Assembly: GCA_903892515.1 (NCBI GenBank)
Contig: CAITIS010000004.1
Coordinates: forward strand, 1-64,000
Source: an uncultured Planctomycetota bacterium
GTDB taxonomy: Bacteria; Planctomycetota; Phycisphaerae; SM23-33
DNA length: 64,000 nucleotides
Direction of reading: 5' to 3'
The notes beneath the pieces were generated by a model. The model saw only the letters and a program-made list of their open reading frames with translations, did no database searches and was not told the DNA's origin. Shown piece after piece: positions 43,741-52,944 of the stretch (the first letter of the stretch is position 1; each line of letters starts with the position of its first letter). Position numbers and translations under genes: made by a program.

Positions 43741-43816
43741 GTGTCGCGGGCGTCTCGCCCGCGTCCGAGGAAATTGAAAGCCTGATTCTCAAACGTGGGC
43801 GAGACGCCCGCGACAC
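43741..43816. repeat. REP-like inverted repeat between cusB and cusA
   Basis: A 23-bp arm (43741-43763) and its complement (43794-43816) with one mismatch flank a 30-bp centre. Each arm is itself palindromic around CGGGCG-TCT-CGCCCG. It lies between two genes of one operon, so it is a repeat or mRNA-processing element rather than a terminator. Confidence 0.75.
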
Positions 43817-43835
43817 GAAGCGGCGACGGTGAGAC

Positions 43836-46800
43836 TTGATAGCACGCATCATTGAATACTCCATACGGGCGCGATTCATCGTCATCCTGCTGACCGCGGC
43901 GGTGGCGGTGTGGGGCGTGTATTGCGTTCTGCACACGCCGGTGGACGCCATCCCCGACCTGTCGGAGAACCAGGTGATCGTGTTTGCCGACTGGGCGGGG
44001 CGGTCGCCGCAGGAGATCGACGACCAGGTCACGTATCCGCTGTCACGCAACCTGCAAGGCCTGGCGGGCATCAAGGAAATCCGCTCCCAGAGCGAGTTCA
44101 ACTTCTCCATGATTACGATCATCTTTGATGATCGGACCGACTTCTACTTCGCGCGGACGCGGGTGCTGGAGCGGCTCAACACGGCGGCGACCTACCTGCC
44201 TGCCGGCGTGGTCCCGTACATGTCGCCGGATGCAACCGCGCTGGGACAGATCTTCTGGTACACGATCGAGGGCGACGGCTACAGCCTGGATGAACTGCGG
44301 GCGCTACAGGACTGGTTCGTGCGTTACCAGCTTTACGTGCCCGGCGTGGCCGAGGTCGCCAGCGTCGGCGGCATGGTGCGCGAGTACCAGGTCGATGTCG
44401 ATCCGCAGAAGTTGCGGGCGTACGACCTGCCGCTGGGGTCGGTGTACGATGCGGTGGCACGCAGCAATGTGGCCGTGGGCGGAAAGGTTTACTTTGAGGC
44501 CAAGGCCGAGTACTTGATCCGCGGCGTGGGCTGGCTAAATGGCGTCCACGACCTGGAAAACACGGTGGTGACGCAGCGCGGTGGCGTGCCGATCCTCATC
44601 AAGGATCTGGCCGTCGTGCAGCTTGGGCCCGAATTCCGCCGCAGCGTGTTGGAGAAGAACAACCGCGAAGTTACCGGCGGCGTGGTGTTGATGCGCTACG
44701 GCGAGAACCCGCGTGAAGTCACGCAGGCCGTCAAGGACCGCATCGAGCAGATCCAAAAGGGCCTGCCCGCGGGCGTGCGGATCATTCCCTTCTATGACCG
44801 CACCCGGCTGATCGACGGCGCGATCCACACGCTCACGCGCACGCTGACCGAAGAACTCATCATCGCCAGCCTGGCGGTGTTGCTGATCTTAACGCACCTG
44901 CGTTCGGCCTTCGTCGTCTGCGTCACGCTGCCGCTGGCGGTGCTGTTCTCGTTCATCCTCATGCACTACCTGGGCATTCCCAGCAACATCATGTCGCTCT
45001 CGGGCCTGGCCATTTCCATTGGCATCCTGGTGGACGCGGCCGTGGTCATGGTCGAGAACGCCACGCACGAACTCAAGCTCGAGTATGGCGACAAGAAGGT
45101 CCACGGCGATACCACCGAGATCGTTATCCGTGCCTGCCGGTTGGTGGGCAAGCCCATCTTCTTTGCCGTGATGATCATGCTGCTCTCATTCCTGCCGGTC
45201 TTCGCATTGGGCGGGCAAGAGGGCAAGATGTTCCACCCGCTGGCGTTCACCAAGACCTTCGCCATGATTGGCGTGGCCATTCTGGCGATAACGTTCGTGC
45301 CGGCCATCATCCCGCTGCTCATCAAGGGGCACCTGCGTTCCGAGCGGGAGAACCCCATCGTTCGCAGCTTCATCAACATCTACAAGCCCGTGCTGGAATG
45401 GCTCATGCACATCCCGGCCATCGGCGTGTGGTTCATGGCATTCCTGTTTTTGATCGGGCTGGGACTGGCCGGCTTCATTGGTCCGGGCGGCGGATGGCTG
45501 GCAGCCTTGGCCATTGGCGTGCTGCTGCTGGCCGGCAGTGCGTTCTTTGCCCGTACGCACAGCCAGGTGATCGCGCTGGTGCTGCTGGGCGTAACGGCGT
45601 TCTGGGCGTGGCACCTGCCTAAGCTGGGACGCGAGTTTATGCCGCCGCTGGATGAGGGCAGCGTGGTGGATATGCCCGTGACCTCGCCGCGCGTCTCCAT
45701 TGCCCAGGCCAGCGACGACGTGAAAGTGCGCGACCAGGTGATTCGGAGCTTTCCGGAGGTCGAGCAGGTCGTCGGCAAGGTTGGCCGGGCGGACACCGCC
45801 ACTGACGTGGCCGGGCTGGATATGGTCGAGACGATTGTCACGTTTGGGCCCAAAGATCTCTGGCCCAAGCGCAAGATGCGCGTTGAGGATGTTGAAGCGG
45901 AAGCCCGCGATGTCATTCGGACCCTGATCGAGCGGAAGTATGTTCAGGACGTTTCTCAAGTGCGACTGAAAGAGCGAGAGAATCCGCAGGACAAGCCTGA
46001 CCCCAGGATCGTCAAGGCTATGACGGACTTCGACCGGGCCATGCGGGAGTTCTCGCGCCGCCGCATGAGCGAGTACTACCAGGTGCTGGGCAAGGAACTG
46101 GCGCGCGGCAGCCTGGATGACTTCCTGGCCCAGCTTTCGGCCAAGGGCCAACTCAAGCGCCAACCGACGCAGCGGGAACTGGACGACATCAACGCCGCTT
46201 TGGCCAAAGAGCACGGCTCTTTCCTGGCCGAGTTGCCGCGGCGCGAGGAATTGGGCCTGCTGCTGGATCAGGCCATTGACCAGCTTGCGCAGCGCGGCAT
46301 TGTAGAAAAGACGCCCGAGCTGCTCCTGCCTGCCCCCAGCGTGTGGGCTGAAATGGGCGACGCGGTCAGTTCCGTCCTGGGGCGGGAGAAGAACTCGCTG
46401 GTCAAGGACCTTTACCAGTCCTACACGAAGCGCCGCGACAAGCTTCTGGCTCGGGAAGTGCAGAAGATCAACGACGAGATGGAAGCCCGTGCCTTTGGCG
46501 ATATGGAGTTCTACCTGATCCAGGGCATTGTCGGCCGGGCTCGCGATGCCGGTCTGGCTGGGGCCGTCCAGCCAGGCAAGGACGACCTGGAGGCGCTGGG
46601 ACGCGAGCGTGAGAAGGCCTTCCACCGGGCGAATTTCCTGTATCACAAGGTCAAGGAAGACCTGGTCAAGGAGATGGACAGCGAGCTGCAAATGCCTGGC
46701 TGGGGCAATATCTGGACGCAGCCCATCGTCAACCGTATTGACATGCTCTCCACCGGCGTGCGGACCCCCGTGGGCGTGAAAGTCTACGGCGGCCACCAGG

Positions 46801-47939
46801 AGGACCTGACCGAAGAGACCGTCGAGAACGGCCAGAAGAAGACCGTCGTGAAGGAAAAGGGCATCCAGACCATCGCCAACGAGGTCGCCGCCGTGCTGAA
46901 GGATATTCCCGGCGCGGTGGATGTCTTTCCTGACCAGGTGACGGGCCGGAGCTATTTGCAGATCGACATCGACCGCGAGAAGGCCGCCCGCTACGGCGTG
47001 AACGTGGCCGATGTGCAGGACGCGATTGAGATCGCCCTGGGCGGCAAGGAAGCGACCAAGACCGTCGAAGGCCGGCGGCGCTTCCCGGTCCGCGTCCGCT
47101 ACGCCCGCGAGTTCTGGCAGGACGAGCCGGCGATTCGTCAGGCCTTGGTTACCGGCCAGAGCGAAGGCGGCCAGATTGTGCAGGTGCCGCTGTCGGACGT
47201 GACGGAGATCAAAGTCGTCGAAGGCCCGGGCATGATCAAGAGCGAAAACGGCATGCTGCGGGCGTACGTGCAGTTGGGCGTGCGCGGGCGAGACATGGTC
47301 GGCTTCGTAGAGGAAGCCCAGCGGGCAGTGGCCGAAAATGTGAAGCTGCCACCGGGGTTCATGATCGGCTGGGCGGGCGACTTTGAGCACCAGGCGCACG
47401 CGCGTCAAACGTTGATGGTGATCTTCCCGCTGGTGGTGCTGCTGATCTTTGTGATCCTGTTCGTGACCTTCAACGACTGGCGCGACGCGCTGCTGGTCAT
47501 CCTGGCCGTGCCGGGCGCCATCGCCGGCGGCGTGATCTTCCAGAGCCTCTTTGGCTTCAACTTCAGCGTGGCGGTGTGGGTGGGCTACATCGCCTGCTTC
47601 GGCATGGCCACGCAGACGGGCATCGTCATGCTGGTGTACCTTCACGACGCCATTCGCGCCCGCGGCGGGCTGGAGAAAATCGGCTCGCTGGAGGAACTCC
47701 GCGACGCCGTCGTCACCGGAGCTGTCCACCGCTTGCGGCCCAAGCTCATGACCGAAGGCGTCGCCATCGTCGGCCTGATGCCCATGCTGTGGGCCACTGG
47801 CGTGGGCGCCGAAGTCATTCGCCCCATGGCCGCTCCGGTCCTGGGCGGCCTGCTGGTGGCCGATGAAGTTATTGACCTGCTCATCCCCGTAGTCTTCAAT
47901 TGGTACCAGGCCAGGCGCTGGCGGCGAGTGCACGGGTAA
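43836..47939 (+). CDS. cusA: CusA-type heavy-metal RND efflux pump with ~260-residue insertion
   Basis: TTG 43836 follows GGTGAG and gives IARIIEYSIRARFIVILL, the family N-terminus. RND signatures include PDLSENQVIVFADWAGRSPQEI, the TM4 segment SGLAISIGILVDAAVVMVEN and GRADTATDVAGLDMVETIV, then NRIDMLSTGVRTPVGVKVYG. Family proteins are about 1040 residues; this has 1367. The excess lies mostly between residues ~686 and 944, a charged helical insert (DFDRAMREFSRRRMSEYYQV … QSYTKRRDKLLAREVQKIND) in the periplasmic porter region. Exports monovalent copper/silver or a related metal with CusB and CusC. Confidence 0.93.
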   Translation: MIARIIEYSIRARFIVILLTAAVAVWGVYCVLHTPVDAIPDLSENQVIVFADWAGRSPQEIDDQVTYPLSRNLQGLAGIKEIRSQSEFNFSMITIIFDDRTDFYFARTRVLERLNTAATYLPAGVVPYMSPDATALGQIFWYTIEGDGYSLDELRALQDWFVRYQLYVPGVAEVASVGGMVREYQVDVDPQKLRAYDLPLGSVYDAVARSNVAVGGKVYFEAKAEYLIRGVGWLNGVHDLENTVVTQRGGVPILIKDLAVVQLGPEFRRSVLEKNNREVTGGVVLMRYGENPREVTQAVKDRIEQIQKGLPAGVRIIPFYDRTRLIDGAIHTLTRTLTEELIIASLAVLLILTHLRSAFVVCVTLPLAVLFSFILMHYLGIPSNIMSLSGLAISIGILVDAAVVMVENATHELKLEYGDKKVHGDTTEIVIRACRLVGKPIFFAVMIMLLSFLPVFALGGQEGKMFHPLAFTKTFAMIGVAILAITFVPAIIPLLIKGHLRSERENPIVRSFINIYKPVLEWLMHIPAIGVWFMAFLFLIGLGLAGFIGPGGGWLAALAIGVLLLAGSAFFARTHSQVIALVLLGVTAFWAWHLPKLGREFMPPLDEGSVVDMPVTSPRVSIAQASDDVKVRDQVIRSFPEVEQVVGKVGRADTATDVAGLDMVETIVTFGPKDLWPKRKMRVEDVEAEARDVIRTLIERKYVQDVSQVRLKERENPQDKPDPRIVKAMTDFDRAMREFSRRRMSEYYQVLGKELARGSLDDFLAQLSAKGQLKRQPTQRELDDINAALAKEHGSFLAELPRREELGLLLDQAIDQLAQRGIVEKTPELLLPAPSVWAEMGDAVSSVLGREKNSLVKDLYQSYTKRRDKLLAREVQKINDEMEARAFGDMEFYLIQGIVGRARDAGLAGAVQPGKDDLEALGREREKAFHRANFLYHKVKEDLVKEMDSELQMPGWGNIWTQPIVNRIDMLSTGVRTPVGVKVYGGHQEDLTEETVENGQKKTVVKEKGIQTIANEVAAVLKDIPGAVDVFPDQVTGRSYLQIDIDREKAARYGVNVADVQDAIEIALGGKEATKTVEGRRRFPVRVRYAREFWQDEPAIRQALVTGQSEGGQIVQVPLSDVTEIKVVEGPGMIKSENGMLRAYVQLGVRGRDMVGFVEEAQRAVAENVKLPPGFMIGWAGDFEHQAHARQTLMVIFPLVVLLIFVILFVTFNDWRDALLVILAVPGAIAGGVIFQSLFGFNFSVAVWVGYIACFGMATQTGIVMLVYLHDAIRARGGLEKIGSLEELRDAVVTGAVHRLRPKLMTEGVAIVGLMPMLWATGVGAEVIRPMAAPVLGGLLVADEVIDLLIPVVFNWYQARRWRRVHG

Positions 47940-47940
47940 A

Positions 47941-48215
47941 CACGGGAATCGGGAATCGGGAAGCCGGAATCCGGAAGCCCGTGTCACAGGTATGCGCGCC
48001 GTAGGCTGAGACGGCTTCGCACTTTCTTGCGAAGGCGGCTGTGCCTATGTTGGCGTCTCGCATAGGTAGAGCCGCAAGAAGACGCGGCTCAACCTATGGC
48101 ACCCAGCCGGGAGTTGGAATCCGGTATCCGGAACCTGGAAAAACGTGCTACCTTGAGGCGTGAGTTTCTGTGGGCCGCATTTACCGGATTCCTGATTCCC
48201 GATTCCGGATTCCTA
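47941..48215. repeat. Cluster of inverted repeats in the cusA-mutarotase gap
   Basis: This 295-bp gap has no gene. A 15-bp hairpin (CATAGGTAGAGCCGC with GCGGCTCAACCTATG, one mismatch) lies around 48060-48100, and a longer imperfect stem spans about 48001-48049. At both ends are related GGAATCGGGAA / TTCCCGATTCC strings (47943-47976 and 48182-48213) that are inverted copies of each other. It looks like an accumulation of mobile or REP-type intergenic repeats. Confidence 0.6.
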
Positions 48216-48234
48216 GCTTTGAAAGAGGTCTATC

Positions 48235-49179
48235 TTGTCAATCGAGAGTTTGAATGAGCGTTTCGCGATTCCTGGGGCGTTGTTCTTCCAGGCCGGGCCG
48301 GGCGGCATGCCCATGGCTGTGCTGACCGGCAAGGGCGGCCAGGCCCATGTGATGCTGCATGGCGGCCACGTTGTGCACTTCCAGCCGGCGGGGCAGTCGC
48401 CGGTGCTGTGGATGAGCCAGAAGTCGATCTTTCAGAGCGGCAAGGCCATTCGCGGCGGCGTGCCGGTGTGCTTCCCCTGGTTCGGGGCTTCTACGCACGT
48501 CCCTAACGCGCCGGGGCACGGCATCGCCCGGCTGAAGGAGTGGGAGTTCATCTCCGCCCACGTGTTGGCCGATGGCCGGGTCGAGGCCGTGCTGGCAATG
48601 CGGTCAGACGAGTGGACGCACGAGTTCTGGGAGCCCGGGTTCGTGCTGATGCTGGTCGTGACGGTCGGCGCCACGCTCACGATGGCCCTGACGGCCACTA
48701 ATATCGACCGCCGGCCCGTCGCCATCACCGAGGCCCTGCACACGTACTTCAGCGTCTTTGACGTCCGGCAGATCCGCATCCACGGCCTGGAGGGGCTGGA
48801 GTACATCGACACCGCCGGCGGCGGGCACAAACTTGCCCGCCAGGACGATCAGCCCATAACCATTGAGGCTGAGACGGATCGCGATTATCTCAATACGGCT
48901 GCGACGGTCGTGATCGAGGACCCCGCCGCTGGCCGGAGCATCACCATCGAGAAAAGCGGGTCGAACTCGACGGTCGTTTGGAACCCATGGATTGACAAGG
49001 CCGCCAAGATGCCCGACTTTGGTGACGATGAGTGGCCGGGCATGGTCTGCGTCGAGACGGCCAACATCAGCGCCGACGCCGTCACCATCAAGCCGGGCAA
49101 GAGCCACGTGATGCAGGCGAAGATTTCCGTCAGCCCGCGGGCCTCGCTGACGTCGTTTGCTTCAGCCCGCGCTTTTTGA
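48235..49179 (+). CDS. D-hexose-6-phosphate mutarotase (aldose 1-epimerase-like)
   Basis: TTG 48235 is the only in-frame start near AGAGG. 314 residues of the YeaD family: SIFQSGKAIRGGVPVCFPWFG, PGHGIARLKEWEF with the catalytic His, EALHTYFSVFDV, and the late Glu in MVCVETANI. It interconverts alpha and beta hexose 6-phosphates in the cytoplasm. Its stop is 7 bp from the next start, so it is coupled with a secreted glycosidase. Confidence 0.92.
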   Translation: MSIESLNERFAIPGALFFQAGPGGMPMAVLTGKGGQAHVMLHGGHVVHFQPAGQSPVLWMSQKSIFQSGKAIRGGVPVCFPWFGASTHVPNAPGHGIARLKEWEFISAHVLADGRVEAVLAMRSDEWTHEFWEPGFVLMLVVTVGATLTMALTATNIDRRPVAITEALHTYFSVFDVRQIRIHGLEGLEYIDTAGGGHKLARQDDQPITIEAETDRDYLNTAATVVIEDPAAGRSITIEKSGSNSTVVWNPWIDKAAKMPDFGDDEWPGMVCVETANISADAVTIKPGKSHVMQAKISVSPRASLTSFASARAF

Positions 49180-49186
49180 GGAACCT

Positions 49187-50869
49187 ATGCGAGTGCGCAC
49201 GATGCTTGTCTCGGTGATTGCGGTTCTTTCTCTTATCGGAGTGATCTGCATGACTGCACGCGGAGAAGCCCCGGCCGCTAGTGCGCCGGCCATTGAAGCC
49301 AACACGCTCTACGAGATCACCTTCACCGCCAAGCCGGTCGGTAATCCGTTCCATGATGCGACGTGTCAGGCCGAGTTCACTTCACCCAGCGGCAAGAAGA
49401 TCGCCGTAGGCGGGTTCTATTATGGCAGCGAAGAGTTTCGCATCCGCTTCGTGCCACGCGAGCAGGGAACTTGGACATGGACGGCCGAATTGACGGGCCA
49501 GGGCGAGACTTCGGCCAGCTCAGTCGAGCCGCGGCAGGAGAAATCGGGCGGCTTCGTCTGTAGCGGCGTCAGCGGGCATGGCTTTCTCCAGGTCTCGAAG
49601 CGCAACCCATATAGGCTGGAGTACGACGATGGCACGGCCTTTTACCCTATCGGCATCCAAACCTGTAGTTTCCTCGGCCCTGATTTCGCCGGCGAGCCGG
49701 GACAATCGCGCGAAGGCTGGACGGACAACAAGACGTGGCTCAAGGCCTTTGCCGGTAGCGTGAATTTGGTGCGGACTCAGTTCGGGCAGGGCACGACCGC
49801 TGGCTGCGCTCTGCCGCTGATTCCTGGGGGCGGCGACGGCACGGTCTACGACACCGACCTGGCCGCCAAGATCGACCAGGCGTACGCGCAGCATCGTGCC
49901 GTCGGCATCAGCCAGATGCTCATCCTCTTCCAGGACATGAGCCTGTGGGGCAGTAGGCCCACCGCCTTTGGCCACGGCAGGGACCTCGCCGGCTATAAGA
50001 GCGTGGAGGCGCCAAACCTACCGTTGCAGGAGCAGTATATCCGCTACATCGTGGCGCGGTGGGGGGCGTTCGTGGACGTCTGGGAACTGTATAACGAGGA
50101 TTCCTACAGCCCGGACGACTACCTGGCCCACTTGGCCAAGGTCGTTCGAGCCGCCGACCCCTACGGCCACCTGGTCACCAGCACGTACTGGCGGAAGAGC
50201 TTCACGTGGTCCGACATCGTGACGTGGCACGAGTACATGGGCATGCCGGCCAGTGGCGTGGACAGCCAGGTCGTCAGTCAACTGGCCCAGTTCAAGTCCT
50301 ACGGCAAGCCGGTGGTCAATACCGAGTTCGGCAACCAGGGCATCCTGTCCAACGTTGACCCGCTCAAATGGCGGATCGCAACGTGGACGGCGTTTATGAA
50401 CGAGGGCAGCATACTCTTCTGGTCGGCATCCAATCGTCAATTGAAGGTTGGCGAGAATGCCGGCAAGGGCAACGCCAATGCGTACATCGGCCCAGACACC
50501 AGGCAACATCTTCGCGTTCTGAATGAGTTCACGCGCGACCTGCCGATCGACATGCGGCCAGTATCGGCCGGCTATACGCACAATCACGGGGACATCCGCG
50601 CCTATGCACTTTCGAACGGCGCGGCCACCGTTGTGTACGTTCACCATTTTTCCGACCGCGCCAAGGCGCACCAGGTCGCGCCGCTGCTGGTGGAAACGGG
50701 GCCTGGCGAGTTCCGCTATCGCTGGATCAATCCCGAAGACGGCAAGGAGGTCGCTTCCGGTGAACTTATGAGCTTACAGCAATATGCTTCGCTGAAGGTT
50801 CCGCCCGTAACGGTGGACCTGGCCTGCCGGATCGACCGGGTGGAGGCCACAAGCAAGCCGGCGCCGTGA
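49187..50869 (+). CDS. Secreted glycoside hydrolase with DUF5060 N-terminal domain
   Basis: Start chosen at ATG 49187 with TGAGGA upstream. A signal peptide (MLVSVIAVLSLIGVICM) precedes a DUF5060-type beta domain (TLYEITFTAKPVGNPFHDA, GSEEFRIRFVPREQGTWTW). A clan GH-A-like barrel follows, with likely acid/base Glu in VDVWELYNEDSYSPDD and nucleophile Glu in VVNTEFGNQG. The substrate is unknown; relatives attack plant or algal polysaccharides. A weak hairpin (50898-50903 with 50914-50919) follows the stop. Confidence 0.85.
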   Translation: MRVRTMLVSVIAVLSLIGVICMTARGEAPAASAPAIEANTLYEITFTAKPVGNPFHDATCQAEFTSPSGKKIAVGGFYYGSEEFRIRFVPREQGTWTWTAELTGQGETSASSVEPRQEKSGGFVCSGVSGHGFLQVSKRNPYRLEYDDGTAFYPIGIQTCSFLGPDFAGEPGQSREGWTDNKTWLKAFAGSVNLVRTQFGQGTTAGCALPLIPGGGDGTVYDTDLAAKIDQAYAQHRAVGISQMLILFQDMSLWGSRPTAFGHGRDLAGYKSVEAPNLPLQEQYIRYIVARWGAFVDVWELYNEDSYSPDDYLAHLAKVVRAADPYGHLVTSTYWRKSFTWSDIVTWHEYMGMPASGVDSQVVSQLAQFKSYGKPVVNTEFGNQGILSNVDPLKWRIATWTAFMNEGSILFWSASNRQLKVGENAGKGNANAYIGPDTRQHLRVLNEFTRDLPIDMRPVSAGYTHNHGDIRAYALSNGAATVVYVHHFSDRAKAHQVAPLLVETGPGEFRYRWINPEDGKEVASGELMSLQQYASLKVPPVTVDLACRIDRVEATSKPAP

Positions 50870-50985
50870 AACCGGTCTTTGCCAAATGAAACGCCGCGGG
50901 CGGCCCGATTGGACCGCCCACTGTGTTTCTTCTCGATCTTTGTGTCAGCACATCGATGTGCTGTTTGGAACTGGTGTGCCCCGCG

Positions 50986-51018
50986 GCACAGCCGCCCTCG
51001 GCTGTGGCTGTTGCGGCC
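50986..51018. repeat. 33-bp repeat after beta-helix gene copy 2
   Basis: Inverse copy of 34634-34666 with one mismatch, about 66 bp past the stop of the minus-strand gene at 51084. A similar small hairpin (CACGCCCG-AGGG-CGGGCGT, near 51047) follows it. Confidence 0.75.
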
Positions 51019-51083
51019 ATACGATGTCTTCTCACGCTGTTCCACGCCCGAGGGCGGGCGTACCACGGGTTATGAAACCGGTT

Positions 51084-52832
51084 CTATGATCTGCGCTTCA
51101 GCATGGCCAAGCCGCCAACTGCCAGCAGCGACAGCGTCATCGGCTCGGGCACGCTCTTGCCAAAGCTGGTTTCAAGCATGATGTAGTCAGCGAAGGTCAC
51201 CTTGCCGTCGCCGTTAAAGTCGCCCATCGCCCACGTCGCGTTGGTTGCACCGAAGTTACGTTCCAGAATGACGTAGTCGGCGAAAGTCACCTTGCGGTCC
51301 ATGTTGGCGTCGCCGGGCAGCAAGGCCACTTCGATGGCGCCGATGTCCACTTGGCCGTAGGCGACGGCCGGGTCGGAGGCGTCAGCGGGGCTGCCGGCAT
51401 TGATGAGAGCCGAACCCGCCACGGGCGTGAAAGCCTGCTGATACAGGGCCAGGAGTTGCGCAGTCGTGTGCGTGCCGGCCAGCATGTCGGCGTCGGCGTA
51501 GGGGTCCACGAAGTCGGCGTTGGCTACCAGGCTGGCCGGGTTGAAGCCGGCGGCCAGCGTCGGCAGGGTGACGTCGTGCATGCCGAAGCCGTCGTCGCCT
51601 TCGGCCTTGCCGGTCATGGAGATGCTCACAAAGCGTGCCGACGTGCCAGTGGCGTACTGGTCCGTGTTCCTGCCGGCCCAGCAGTTGTAGTCCGAATAGG
51701 CCAGCGTGTTGGTGATGTCAGTCTCGGCGCCAATTCGGCCGGTCCGCAAGAACAGATTATTGCGGACGTTAATATTGGCTGCCGGCCCGGTCGGCGCCAG
51801 GTGGTTGAAGTACATCACCCCGGAGCTGTTCGTGCCCACCACGCCGCGCATGTCAAAGGTGTTGTTGCGGATCACGGCGTTCTTGGCCAGATAGGTGCTG
51901 GCGGTCATGAATGCGCCCATGGACGGGTTCAGGATGATATTGCGTTCAACCACGATGCCGTCGGCGCAGTCGTTCACCTGCTCGTGCGTGCTGTCGCCGC
52001 GTGTGACGCCCTCGGCCTTGGTGAGGGACTCGATCACGTTGTTGTACATGTGGCCGCCACAGAAGCCAGTGGTCCATGTGCCGCCGCGGATGACGTTGTT
52101 GTATATCTGCCCGACCACCGACTGAAGCCCGTATTGTGCCGTCGCTGAGGTGTCGTGAATGTAGTTGTCATGCACGAGGACGTTGTTGACAGGCGCGGCG
52201 CCGTCGCACCAGATCGTGCCGTTGATGATCACGTTGTTGCCGACCTCGGTGCTGCTGGCAGAATGGGCTCGAAGTTGTCCACCCTGGATCTTGTTGTTGC
52301 TACAAGTGACCGAGCCGCTGGAACTGGTCATGATGTAGATCGTGGCCATGTCGCGCAGATCGCAGTTGGTGACCGATGCTGCCCCGACGCCGTTTGTCTG
52401 CATCGGCCCGGAGTTGCTGACGGTGCAGTTGCTCATGGACACGCCGGCGCTGAGGGGGTTGAGGTTCATCCACAGGGTCTTGGCGGCGACCGATCCCATG
52501 CCCGAGACGACGCAGTTGCTCAGGGCGATGCCCTTGAGGTTGCCGGTGAGGGTCCCGCACTGGCTACCGTTAAATTGGATGGGCGATGAGGGAGTTCCCA
52601 GCGCGGACAACGTGCCCGCGCCGTTAAAGGACATGGTGCCCGCACCAACGAAGTTGACAATCGTGCCCGGCTGGATGGTGAGGTTGGCGTTGGAATTCAC
52701 CGTGACCGTGCCGTCCACCGTGACGGTGCCCGACCAAACTGTGTTGGTCGAAATCGTCAGGTTGCCGGCCATCGCCACCGTGGCGGCCACCGCCACTGTA
52801 AGCACTGCAACGAACAACGAAAGCTTGTTCAT
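51084..52832 (-). CDS. Secreted right-handed beta-helix protein with dockerin repeats and PEP-CTERM (copy 2)
   Basis: 582 residues, a full-length paralogue of the protein at 32869: same TISTNTVWSGTVTVDGTVTV opening after the signal peptide, same N-rich beta-helix body, and the same VAGSALINAGSP…SDPAVAYGQ segment before PGDANMDRKVTFADYVILE. The end is VPEPMTLSLLAVGGLAMLKRRS (PEP-CTERM). Signal peptide SLFVAVLTVAVAATVAMA. Divergence in the middle suggests different ligands. Function not known. Confidence 0.88.
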   Translation of the reverse strand: MNKLSLFVAVLTVAVAATVAMAGNLTISTNTVWSGTVTVDGTVTVNSNANLTIQPGTIVNFVGAGTMSFNGAGTLSALGTPSSPIQFNGSQCGTLTGNLKGIALSNCVVSGMGSVAAKTLWMNLNPLSAGVSMSNCTVSNSGPMQTNGVGAASVTNCDLRDMATIYIMTSSSGSVTCSNNKIQGGQLRAHSASSTEVGNNVIINGTIWCDGAAPVNNVLVHDNYIHDTSATAQYGLQSVVGQIYNNVIRGGTWTTGFCGGHMYNNVIESLTKAEGVTRGDSTHEQVNDCADGIVVERNIILNPSMGAFMTASTYLAKNAVIRNNTFDMRGVVGTNSSGVMYFNHLAPTGPAANINVRNNLFLRTGRIGAETDITNTLAYSDYNCWAGRNTDQYATGTSARFVSISMTGKAEGDDGFGMHDVTLPTLAAGFNPASLVANADFVDPYADADMLAGTHTTAQLLALYQQAFTPVAGSALINAGSPADASDPAVAYGQVDIGAIEVALLPGDANMDRKVTFADYVILERNFGATNATWAMGDFNGDGKVTFADYIMLETSFGKSVPEPMTLSLLAVGGLAMLKRRS

Positions 52833-52867
52833 CAGATTCTCCAGTTTACGTCACTCACCGAGGAACT

Positions 52868-52893
52868 ATCGGCAGGCTCAGGAGCCTGCCGAT
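52868..52893. terminator. Hairpin between two minus-strand PEP-CTERM genes
   Basis: ATCGGCAGGCTC (52868-52879) pairs perfectly with GAGCCTGCCGAT (52882-52893). It lies about 50 bp past the stop of the gene at 52945, without a T-run on that strand. Confidence 0.55.
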
Positions 52894-52944
52894 TTGTTCA
52901 GCGTGTTTCGTCGCCGCCAGGCCATACAGGCCTGCCAGTCTTGT

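Noticed and set aside
43741-43816. Terminator between cusB and cusA
   Set aside because: No T-run on either side and it would separate genes of one complex; the palindromic arms fit a REP-type repeat better.
45186-47987. Long open frame (933 codons) on the minus strand
   Set aside because: It lies fully antisense to cusA, whose translation has clear RND motifs; the frame reflects GC-rich codon bias.
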